This document shows, piece after piece, positions 1 through 6,118 of a stretch of 11,468 bases of DNA (position 1 is the first letter of the stretch; every line of letters begins with the position of its first letter). Source of the stretch: RGIG3528 sp964653855 (GTDB lineage Bacteria; Bacillota; Clostridia; Lachnospirales; Lachnospiraceae). Location: the NCBI GenBank assembly GCA_964653855.1, contig CAZZFV010000055.1, positions 1-11,468 of the forward strand, in the 5' to 3' direction. The notes under the pieces are model-generated. The model was not told the origin of the DNA, ran no database searches, and worked only from the letters and a program-made list of their open reading frames with translations. The translations under genes were made by a program, and so were the position numbers.

Positions 1-237
1 ACTTTTAACTGCATGATATATTTTCATAATGTGCGACAGCAGGTGCACAAAAAAAGAGTACCAAAACCGGATTTACGCTAGTCTGCTACTCGTTTAAAGG
101 TATTATATTTTTCTTTTTTGGAAAAGTCAAACAAAAATTTTAAGTGCTAAGCGTGAATCCCGGTGCCGATAAACTTAAAAAAGCAGTCTGCAACAAAAAC
201 GGCAGGAGAGTAACGAGTGAAGCTAACTCTTTTTCCA
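1..237. other. Non-coding, possibly structured region
   Basis: I recognise no gene here. The stretch holds several complementary segments. ACCGGATTTACGCTAG (66-81) pairs with CTAAGCGTGAATCCCGGT (147-164), with one U-G wobble and two bulged bases. ACTCGTT (88-94), inside the loop of that hairpin, pairs with AACGAGT (212-218). TACTC (87-91) could instead pair with GAGTA at 56-60 or 208-212. TGCCG (164-168) matches CGGCA (200-204). These pairings partly exclude one another, as in an attenuator or a pseudoknotted RNA, but I cannot match them to a known RNA family. A short frame open from the left edge stops at 79-81; it is too short to judge as a gene end. On the minus strand the GAGTA stem is followed by seven T (positions 55-49 read backwards), a weak terminator-like feature. 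Confidence 0.3.
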
Positions 238-266
238 TTGACAAGTCCCTAAAAACCTAATATTAT
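238..266 (+). promoter_or_regulatory. Strong sigma-A type promoter
   Basis: TTGACA at 238-243 and TATTAT at 261-266 are separated by exactly 17 bp. The -35 box is a perfect consensus and the -10 box has one mismatch. Transcription would start near 273 and run rightward through the HTH fragment into the GH2 gene, giving a leader of about 275 nt. No other rightward gene is present, so this is the best candidate promoter for the glycosidase. Confidence 0.7.
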
Positions 267-278
267 CTGACTAAATTA

Positions 279-322
279 CTCAATTTGGTTACAAAATATA
301 TTTTACGGCTCAATTTGAGTAC
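279..322 (+). promoter_or_regulatory. Pair of 14-bp boxes after the promoter, possible operator
   Basis: CTCAATTTGGTTAC (279-292) and CTCAATTTGAGTAC (309-322) match at 12 of 14 positions and lie 30 bp apart, about three helical turns. The second copy contains CTCAA-T-TTGAG, an odd-length palindrome. They sit at roughly +7 to +50 of the promoter at 238-266, where a repressor dimer could block transcription. Operator function is inferred; no regulator gene is intact in the window. Confidence 0.35.
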
Positions 323-444
323 ATGCTTTATAAAAAGCGGCCAAAAATCACCAAAACACCTTATGCCGCCAATAACACCCACCTCACATAACCGCAAATT
401 ATGTGTATTTCACTTTTGCAACACATAAAATACATATTTCACCG

Positions 445-564
445 ATGAATATAAAAGAACTGCGCAACTCTACCGGTCAAACACAAAAAGAATTTGCCGA
501 GCATTTTAATATTCCGCTCGGTACACTTAGACGATGGGAGTCTTATTATGTTACGAACATTTGA
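445..564 (+). pseudogene. Truncated Xre-family HTH reading frame
   Basis: This 39-codon frame starts MNIKELRNSTGQTQKEFAEH and continues through NIPLGTLRRWE. It is the recognition part of an HTH_3/Xre-like domain: the Q-x-x-F-A helix, the turn, the recognition helix and the Trp-Glu that ends it. The rest of the domain (normally W-E-x-G-x-x-x-P and further helices) is missing. The frame ends seven codons after the Trp-Glu, having run into the start of the GH2 gene and overlapping it by 17 bp. No Shine-Dalgarno sequence precedes the ATG, so translation is doubtful. It is probably the stump of a regulator gene cut by a rearrangement. A short functional leader peptide is possible but less likely. 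Confidence 0.5.
536..540 (+). promoter_or_regulatory. Ribosome binding site of the GH2 gene inside the HTH fragment
   Basis: GGGAG lies 7 nt before the ATG at 548 and fixes that ATG as the start. The same bases are part of the Trp-Glu codons (tgg gag) of the HTH fragment. An in-frame ATG at 494 has no ribosome site and would add 18 residues unlike any GH2 start, so it is not used. Confidence 0.65.
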
Positions 565-2278
565 AACACACAAAATCAGAAAATATCGTGAGCTTACGGG
601 CTCAAACTGGACATTCACGGCGCTTTCGGGTGACATGGCGAAAGAGTCCTTTCCCGTTTTTACGCCAAGCAATTGGGAATCGTATCCGGGATTCTTTGAG
701 TACCGCGGATGTGCGGATTATATAACCGATTTCCGCGCAAACGGAAATTTGAGATTGATATTTGAAGGCGTAAGCCATACGGCAAAGGTTTATGTTGACG
801 ATGAGTTTGTGACGGAACACTACAACGCCTACACTCCTTTTGATGCGATTATAAAAAATGTCGAAGATATCACCCACACACTCAAAATAAACGTCGATAA
901 CAGTTTCGGCGAAAAAAGCGCGCTTCATATTCCGAACGATTACATGACATACGGCGGAATAAACAGACCCATAGCACTCGAAGAAATTTCCGATGTTTTT
1001 GTGCGTTTTGCACATGTGTCGACGAAGATGGCGGACGCCTCCCTCTCTTGGGAAGTAACCGTCGAAATCTCACTTCAAAATATCACGGATTCCGTAAAGA
1101 CAGTCTCCGTCATTTCCGAATTTGCCGCTCAAAAAATCACATGGGATAATGTCACGGTTCCCGCCGATTCCGCTCTCATTCTCCGCAATTCCGTAATTTG
1201 CGACAACATCACCGAATGGTCACCCGAAAACCCGCATCTTTACGAAATTAACACCGTGCTCTATGAAAACGGCATTGCGACGGACGACTTAATCGATCGT
1301 TTCGGTTTCAGGGAAATAAGAATTTCCGGCAAAAAAATCTTGTTAAACAATAAGCCCATTCTCATAAAAGGCTTTTGCCGCCACGAAGATCATCCCGAGT
1401 TCTGTGCGGCTCTCCCCGCACAGGCAATGGCTTACGACCTTGACCTTATCCGCAACATGGGCGCAAATTCCGTTCGTACATCTCATTATCCGAATGACGA
1501 GCGCTTTCTTGACATGTGCGATGAACGTGGAATACTTGTTTGGGAAGAAAACCACGCGCGTGGCTTAAGCCTCTCAGACATGCAAAATCCAAACTTCGAA
1601 CCTCAAGCCGAAAAAGTAATTTGCGAGATGATCGAAGCTCACTTTAACCACCCCTCAATTTATATTTGGGGAATTTTAAACGAATGTGCAAGCGAAACCG
1701 AATACGGCAGGGAATGCTACAAAAAACAACTCGCCCTTATCAAATCTCTCGACTCAACACGTCCGACATCATTTGCAAGTTGCAAATTCAAAACGGACAT
1801 CTGTCTTGACCTTCCGGATGTTGTGTCATACAACATCTATCCGCTTTGGTATCACAATACACCCGTAAAGGAATATCTTAATGACCTTTATTCGTGGGTG
1901 CAAAACGAAACGGGAGGTAACGGCAAACCGTTTATGATCACGGAAACCGGCGCCGGCGGAATTTACGGCGTTCACACGCCCTATGATGAAAAATGGACCG
2001 AAGAGTATCAGGCAAAAGTCGTAAAAGAGCAAATAAGCACAATCCTTGCAAATGAAAACTGCTGCGGCGTTTATATTTGGCAATTTTGCGATGTAAGAGT
2101 AAGCCGCGAGTGGTTCCATGTCCGCCCGAGATGCATGAACAACAAGGGCATCGTTGACGAATACAGAAGGAAAAAGCTTGCTTACAAAGAAGTAAAAGAG
2201 ATTTTTGAAGAGTATGGGAATAATTCCTCAATTCCTCTTTTCAAATTTTCCAAATCGTCATCGGTCCCCGGAATCTGA
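548..2278 (+). CDS. GH2 beta-glucuronidase-like glycoside hydrolase
   Basis: A 576-residue enzyme without signal peptide, so probably cytoplasmic; it would release a terminal beta-linked uronic acid from oligosaccharides or conjugates. The start MLR-x-x-E-T and L-x-G-x-W match the N-terminus of E. coli GUS. Domains run in the usual GH2 order: jelly-roll sugar-binding domain to about 175 (with DYMTYGGINRPI, the counterpart of the GUS segment FNYAGIHR), an Ig-like domain to about 265, then the TIM barrel. The barrel carries GFCRHED, NSVRTSHYP, acid/base Glu379 in WGILNE and nucleophile Glu466 in ITETGAGG. Asn531-Asn532-Lys533 forms the N-x-K motif that in characterised GUS enzymes reads the uronate carboxylate; this argues against plain beta-galactosidase. 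The segment between VWEEN and NHPS is about 17 residues shorter than in E. coli GUS, suggesting a no-loop or mini-loop enzyme. The last 32 codons overlap the convergent gene. Beta-galacturonidase is an alternative. Confidence 0.88.
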   Translation: MLRTFETHKIRKYRELTGSNWTFTALSGDMAKESFPVFTPSNWESYPGFFEYRGCADYITDFRANGNLRLIFEGVSHTAKVYVDDEFVTEHYNAYTPFDAIIKNVEDITHTLKINVDNSFGEKSALHIPNDYMTYGGINRPIALEEISDVFVRFAHVSTKMADASLSWEVTVEISLQNITDSVKTVSVISEFAAQKITWDNVTVPADSALILRNSVICDNITEWSPENPHLYEINTVLYENGIATDDLIDRFGFREIRISGKKILLNNKPILIKGFCRHEDHPEFCAALPAQAMAYDLDLIRNMGANSVRTSHYPNDERFLDMCDERGILVWEENHARGLSLSDMQNPNFEPQAEKVICEMIEAHFNHPSIYIWGILNECASETEYGRECYKKQLALIKSLDSTRPTSFASCKFKTDICLDLPDVVSYNIYPLWYHNTPVKEYLNDLYSWVQNETGGNGKPFMITETGAGGIYGVHTPYDEKWTEEYQAKVVKEQISTILANENCCGVYIWQFCDVRVSREWFHVRPRCMNNKGIVDEYRRKKLAYKEVKEIFEEYGNNSSIPLFKFSKSSSVPGI

Positions 2279-3630
2279 CAAATCACCTTTTTCCCGGCCT
2301 TTCGACAAAGCTCCTCCACGCTATGCCCGTCACAATAATACATGTCACACAAAACAACCGCCCTGTCCAAATCCGCGCTGTCATCAAATATTCCCCAACC
2401 GGCTTTTTTGTATTCATCCGCTATTTGATTGTATACGGGATATAACCTTGGTCTCATCGAAAACATGGTTGATTTCAAAAGCGGATGCGGACGCCAAAGA
2501 AGTGCCAGGACCTCCTTGTTATCATAAAAAAACGCAAGCACCTTTCTTATTTTCTCAAGCGCTTTCTCGTCTTGATCCAAAAAAGCGCCTACGGTAATGT
2601 TGTAAAAAACAATTTTTTTATCTGTGCCATCGGGTTTTTTAATTATTTTTTGCCACTCATCCGGTATATCAAGATCTTCCTTTTTTATTTTTGTTGCCCT
2701 ATCACACTTTGGCGATCCCGTCCCCAAAAATTTTTGATTAAGGTAATTTTCGTCAAGATGTTTCCCTGTAAATCCATATTTTTTTGCTTCCTGCAGATAT
2801 ATCTTAATAAACACTTTTTTCATGTTTTCGGATTGTAAAATAACTTTATCCGCATTTATCACTCCCGGAACCCAATAAAAAGCCCGGCGCATTTCAAGTA
2901 CCTGTGAGTCATTGGGGTCAACTTCCGTATACATACAATATGGTATATAAACAAGGCAATCCGTATACTTTTTTAAGTTACCGCTGTAAAACCTCGGCAT
3001 TACGCTTGTCACATAATTACAATTATCGTAAGGATTATGTATATAAATTTCATCGGGCTTTCTTTTTTCAAATTCATAAGTCCGGTAATCGACCACTTCT
3101 ATATTTTTGGGATACTCCCGTCCTTCATAATGCATCACCCCGAAGCTTCCGTCAGGATTTTTATCATAATATGGAATCGGAACACAATAAGCATCACATT
3201 CAGGGTCTTCCCTTGCTGCCAGATAGACACTTTCAAGCGAATCCCACATTGAGGCTTTGTACGGAAAAAATGCTACTTCTTTTCGTATGGGGATATCGTT
3301 TTTTATACTGTTTTCGATTTTTAAAAGATATTTTTCAAGATTCTTGTGGTGCTTGGCAGCCGTATTAACATGATTTGTATCTCCGCACAATTCCTCATGT
3401 ATTTGATACACAAGCTCGCAATATCCTTCCAAATAGGAAATCGTAACGCACTCCCCCTTTTCTGATACATCAATAAGATTTCCGATTTCCATCGCGCTTT
3501 GTTGACAAAGCACAAGAAGCTCCGCTGCAGCCGCAATATTACTTTTTTCGATATATCCCTTAATTTCCGCATGCGCCGCATGAAGCGTGCCCACCGTATC
3601 AAGGATTTCATTTTTTTGTGCTGTTCTCAT
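2182..3630 (-). CDS. CDP-glycerol-glycerophosphotransferase-like GT-B protein
   Basis: This 482-residue protein has three parts. Residues 1-115 are helical and charged with no known motif. About 117-265 forms a first Rossmann-like half beginning EVAFFPYKASMWDSLES. About 338-455 is a second half with LLWRPHP (RPHP at 380-383) and YYCDGHSVEELCRKAGKKVI. The RPHP element and the D-x-x-S-x-x-E-L segment are arranged as in the CDP-glycerol:polyglycerophosphate transferases of teichoic acid synthesis, so a role in a surface polymer is likely, but donor and acceptor cannot be read. No signal peptide or membrane segment is seen. The start at 3630 is chosen because AGAGGGG (3636-3642) lies 5 nt upstream; an in-frame ATG at 3669 has no such site. 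The gene lies 175 bp downstream of GH105, and its 3' end overlaps the GH2 gene by 97 bp. Confidence 0.65.
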   Translation of the reverse strand: MRTAQKNEILDTVGTLHAAHAEIKGYIEKSNIAAAAELLVLCQQSAMEIGNLIDVSEKGECVTISYLEGYCELVYQIHEELCGDTNHVNTAAKHHKNLEKYLLKIENSIKNDIPIRKEVAFFPYKASMWDSLESVYLAAREDPECDAYCVPIPYYDKNPDGSFGVMHYEGREYPKNIEVVDYRTYEFEKRKPDEIYIHNPYDNCNYVTSVMPRFYSGNLKKYTDCLVYIPYCMYTEVDPNDSQVLEMRRAFYWVPGVINADKVILQSENMKKVFIKIYLQEAKKYGFTGKHLDENYLNQKFLGTGSPKCDRATKIKKEDLDIPDEWQKIIKKPDGTDKKIVFYNITVGAFLDQDEKALEKIRKVLAFFYDNKEVLALLWRPHPLLKSTMFSMRPRLYPVYNQIADEYKKAGWGIFDDSADLDRAVVLCDMYYCDGHSVEELCRKAGKKVICQIPGTDDDLENLKRGIEELFPYSSKISFTSL

Positions 3631-3708
3631 ATGTTCCCCTCTACCATTTTGTAGAAAATTTATCGACATAAATTTACTGATTTTTTCAATATAAAATATT
3701 ATTATGAT

Positions 3709-3759
3709 TTCAAATTTACTAATTGCGCAATTACTAATTACACGATTAGCAAATTTGAA
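3709..3759. promoter_or_regulatory. 51-bp imperfect palindrome upstream of the GT-B gene
   Basis: TTCAAATTTACTAAT (3709-3723) and ATTAGCAAATTTGAA (3745-3759) are inverted with 14 of 15 matches. Nested off-centre inside is a perfect 14-bp palindrome TAATTGCGCAATTA (3720-3733), and ACTAATT occurs twice (3718-3724, 3733-3739). The element starts about 8 bp downstream of the start point predicted from the -10 box at 3774-3779, so it could be an operator or a leader hairpin of the minus-strand gene. It is AT-rich and followed on neither strand by a clean T run, so a terminator is less likely. Confidence 0.45.
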
Positions 3760-3773
3760 TATAAGACATTTTA

Positions 3774-3779
3774 ATTATA
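3774..3779 (-). promoter_or_regulatory. Possible -10 box for the GT-B gene
   Basis: Read on the minus strand this is a perfect TATAAT. The hexamer 17 bp upstream (TGAAGG, 3797-3802) is a poor -35 match, so the promoter would be weak or depend on an activator. It would give a leader of about 135 nt that contains the palindrome at 3709-3759. Confidence 0.3.
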
Positions 3780-3805
3780 CACCGCACTTTCTCACACCTT
3801 CATTA

Positions 3806-4939
3806 TTATAGGGAGTCTGCCATGTTTGTCGGAAGAACCGAAGAATTAAAAAAATTAAACGATATCTTTGCATATTCCGCACACATAAGCAAAAACGCTC
3901 CCACTCCGTGCAAATCGTTTTCGGATGTCGGACGGTTTAAATAGTGTTCATAATCCCCAACGCCCGTTCCGACGCACACATCACCCACAATCAAATCGTC
4001 ACCGTCTTCTTTTAATGATGCCGTCACGCCTTCAAAGCCCTTGCGGGCATATACAAGATATTCTTTATCCAAAATTCCTTTTCTTACAGCCTTGCAAATT
4101 GCTGCCGTATAAAGCGAAGTGCACGAATTTTCAAGCCAGTTTTTCTCATCATCCGTGCGGTTTACGATCTGATACCATCTGCCGTCGGGAGATTGGAACT
4201 TAATAAGTGCTTTTAAAAGATCCGCTACGATTTGACGAAGTATTTTTGCTCCCTCATGTTCCGCAGGGATAAAATCAAGTTCATCAAGTAGCGCCACCGG
4301 CACCCAGCCGATCGAACGTCCCCAGAATTCAGGTGAACATCCGGTCACTTTGTCCGCCCATTCCGCTTTTTTGTCATACGACCAGGCGTGATATAAGAGT
4401 CCCGTGCGCGGATCAAAAGTATGCTTTTTCATAAGCTCCGCCTGATAAATCACTTCATCAAAATATTCGGGCTTTCCGAACTCCGCCCCATATTCCGCAC
4501 GCAACGGTCCTTCCATATAAAGTCCGTCAAGCCACATTTCTTCGGGATACCACGCCTTATGAAAATATCCGCCCTCAGGCGTCGTGGGATAACTGTCTAT
4601 TGCCTCCATAAGGTAGTCCAATGCTTTCTTATACTTTTCGTCGCGGGTTCTTTTGTACAAAGGATAAAGGAGAACCCCGGGCTGCATATCGTCAAACTGC
4701 CCCATGTCAGCATCCTTTATACACCCGTCATCCGTTATCACGGAGTCTACCCACGCCTTTATATAGTCAAAATATTTTTCGTCGCCCAAAATCCTATAAC
4801 ACTTATACATTCCCGACAAAAAAACACCTTGGTGATAATGAAATCTGCCTTTTGGCGGTAAGTCACACGCCTCAAACTTCCTCATCATCGTGTCCATCGA
4901 TTTTTTTGCGTAGTACATGGGATTTTTTTCCGAATTCAT
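3806..4939 (-). CDS. GH105 unsaturated rhamnogalacturonyl/uronyl hydrolase (YteR/YesR-like)
   Basis: A 377-residue (alpha/alpha)6-barrel enzyme that by family hydrates the double bond of delta-4,5-unsaturated uronic acids at the end of lyase products, releasing the sugar. Seen in the sequence: DDMQPG (83-88), EEMWLDGLYMEGP with Asp138 at the place of the catalytic Asp143 of B. subtilis YteR, HAWSYDK (184-190), FWGRSIGW (205-212), SPDGRWYQI and a late NRPTSENDLHGVGAFLL. There is no signal peptide, so it would act on imported oligosaccharides. AAGGAG (4950-4955) lies 10 nt before the ATG. About 15 residues follow the normal family end (GAFLLMCAEYAK), with the look of read-through. It has its own promoter (4997-5026) and faces away from licD. 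Together with the GUS-like GH2 it points to uronate-containing glycans such as pectin side chains or glycosaminoglycans; the exact substrate is not visible. Confidence 0.88.
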   Translation of the reverse strand: MNSEKNPMYYAKKSMDTMMRKFEACDLPPKGRFHYHQGVFLSGMYKCYRILGDEKYFDYIKAWVDSVITDDGCIKDADMGQFDDMQPGVLLYPLYKRTRDEKYKKALDYLMEAIDSYPTTPEGGYFHKAWYPEEMWLDGLYMEGPLRAEYGAEFGKPEYFDEVIYQAELMKKHTFDPRTGLLYHAWSYDKKAEWADKVTGCSPEFWGRSIGWVPVALLDELDFIPAEHEGAKILRQIVADLLKALIKFQSPDGRWYQIVNRTDDEKNWLENSCTSLYTAAICKAVRKGILDKEYLVYARKGFEGVTASLKEDGDDLIVGDVCVGTGVGDYEHYLNRPTSENDLHGVGAFLLMCAEYAKISFNFFNSSVLPTNMADSL

Positions 4940-4962
4940 TTCTAACGTTCTCCTTTACTTCC

Positions 4963-4978
4963 GACATCCTATGATGTC
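4963..4978. promoter_or_regulatory. Small inverted repeat in the GH105 leader
   Basis: GACATC (4963-4968) and GATGTC (4973-4978) are perfect inverted arms around 4 bp. The element sits between the -10 box (4997-5002) and the ribosome site (4950-4955), roughly +12 to +27. It may be an operator for sugar-responsive control or a small 5' stem. No matching site was seen in front of the other genes. Confidence 0.3.
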
Positions 4979-4996
4979 ACTCAAACACATACAAAT

Positions 4997-5026
4997 ATTA
5001 TACTTTATTTGTTTCATTTTGTTCAA
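4997..5026 (-). promoter_or_regulatory. Promoter of the GH105 gene
   Basis: On the minus strand TTGAAC (5021-5026) and TATAAT (4997-5002) are spaced by 18 bp. The -10 box is perfect and the -35 box shares four of six bases with the consensus. The start point would be near 4990, leaving a leader of about 50 nt before the GH105 ATG. Confidence 0.55.
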
Positions 5027-5120
5027 GCTCAATAAGATAAATTTGTCGATCACCGAGTCTTGCTTTTACAAACATATCGCAAATTTAAACCAATACCGGA
5101 AAGGACTTGCAAATTCAACA

Positions 5121-5180
5121 ATAATATGATACAAGAGTCAAAAGGTTCGAAACAACCTTTTGAACTCAACATCATATTAT
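5121..5180. repeat. 60-bp imperfect palindrome in the GH105/licD divergent region
   Basis: The outer arms ATAATATGAT (5121-5130) and ATCATATTAT (5171-5180) are perfectly inverted. So are the inner arms TCAAAAGGTT (5138-5147) and AACCTTTTGA (5154-5163), around a 6-bp loop. GAG (5135-5137) pairs with CTC (5165-5167) past one bulged A. This gives about 23 pairs in a 60-nt hairpin, ending about 90 bp before the licD ATG and followed by TTTTT (5180-5184). As neither neighbouring gene ends here, an operator, leader hairpin, terminator-like attenuator or small mobile repeat are the options. The rest of this 334-bp region holds only the GH105 promoter and the licD ribosome site; I see no clear licD promoter. 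Confidence 0.6.
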
Positions 5181-5273
5181 TTTTAAACGCGGTTTCAAAA
5201 TGGTTACGTGAATGCGTTTGTAATAAAAAAACACAAAGAATTTTTAAATAATTCCGAGGAGTTTTGCATAAAA

Positions 5274-6113
5274 ATGATTAAGGAAATCAAAGGCGAAGAA
5301 TTTCGTAGAATGCAGCTGACCCAGCTCGATATGTTGGTTGAATTCGATAAAGTTTGCAGAAAACACAATATCAACTATGTTTTGTTTTGCGGAAGCATGC
5401 TTGGAGCAGTGAGGCACAAGGGATATATCCCATGGGATGACGATGCCGACATCGGAATACTTCGCGAAGATTACGAAACATTTAAGAAATACAAAGACGA
5501 AATGAATCCCGATATTTGTTTCTTTCAGGATCATTACACAGACCATGAATACAGATGGGGATACGGAAAACTGCGGCGTACCGGCTCCGCATATATTCGA
5601 GTTGGTCAAGAACATTTAAAATGCAAAACCGGAATTTTTGTTGATGTGTTTCCTCTGGACGATGTTCCGATTTCACTTGCCGGTCAGATGTTTCAGGATT
5701 TTTATTGCTATTGTTTACGAAAAATTTTATGGTCCGAGGTCGCAAAAAAAAACTCTGCCGGATTTAAAAAAATATGGTTTACAATTCTGTCAAAAATTCC
5801 GGCGGATTTTGCTTTTCACGGATATGAAAAATATACAAAAAAAAGTAAAAATTCTTCACCCAACCGTGTTCGCTGCCTGGCTTTTCCCGCAATAGGCAAG
5901 CTCTATATAAAGAACCCGACGAAAGAAAAATACGGAATGCCGAAAAAATGGTTTACGGATCGTGCGGAATATTTATTTGAAGGTAAAATGTTATACGGTT
6001 CAAAAGACTATGATGCAATTTTGAAATATACCTACGGTGATTATATGAAGCTCCCTCCCGAATCTCAAAGAGAGCCTCATTCGCCTTGCTCAAAAATAAT
6101 TTTTCCTGATTAA
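5274..6113 (+). CDS. LicD-family phosphotransferase
   Basis: A 279-residue LicD/nucleotidyltransferase-like protein. By family it transfers a phospho-headgroup (phosphocholine in the classical case) from a CDP-activated donor to a sugar of a surface polymer, probably at the inner face of the membrane. Visible signatures: YVLFCGSMLGAVRHKGYIPWD (36-56), the metal-binding DDDAD (55-59), GYGKLRRTGSAY (97-107), CKTGIFVDVFPLDDVP (117-132) and YGDYMKLPPESQREPHSP near the end. The length fits a stand-alone LicD. The start is set by GAGGAG (5256-5261) 12 nt upstream, a slightly long gap; an in-frame ATG at 5208 would add 22 unconserved residues and has no ribosome site. It faces the aminotransferase gene with only 5 bp between stops and is the only member of the proposed headgroup cassette on the plus strand. 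Donor and acceptor are unknown. Confidence 0.85.
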   Translation: MIKEIKGEEFRRMQLTQLDMLVEFDKVCRKHNINYVLFCGSMLGAVRHKGYIPWDDDADIGILREDYETFKKYKDEMNPDICFFQDHYTDHEYRWGYGKLRRTGSAYIRVGQEHLKCKTGIFVDVFPLDDVPISLAGQMFQDFYCYCLRKILWSEVAKKNSAGFKKIWFTILSKIPADFAFHGYEKYTKKSKNSSPNRVRCLAFPAIGKLYIKNPTKEKYGMPKKWFTDRAEYLFEGKMLYGSKDYDAILKYTYGDYMKLPPESQREPHSPCSKIIFPD

Positions 6114-6118
6114 TCCGC

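Noticed and set aside
144..230. Resemblance to a cobalamin riboswitch core (GTGAATCCCGG, GCAGTCTGCAAC, GGCAGGAGAG in order)
   Set aside because: The spacing is off, the GAAGCCACUG box is not present, and the stronger pairing 66-81/147-164 uses the same bases. No cobalamin gene follows.
144..260. Small frames on both strands (GTG at 144 on plus, ATG near 239 on minus) that read like protein pieces
   Set aside because: Under 40 codons, no good ribosome site on the plus strand, and the minus-strand one overlaps the strong promoter. No family recognised.
2205..3368. Plus-strand open frames of 117-154 codons inside the GT-B gene
   Set aside because: Low-complexity shadow translations opposite a gene with recognisable motifs and a good ribosome site.
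5121..5184. Palindrome plus TTTTT as a rho-independent terminator
   Set aside because: No gene ends upstream of it on the plus strand in this window (GH105 points away), so termination of a neighbour is not its role; attenuation of licD is kept as an option.
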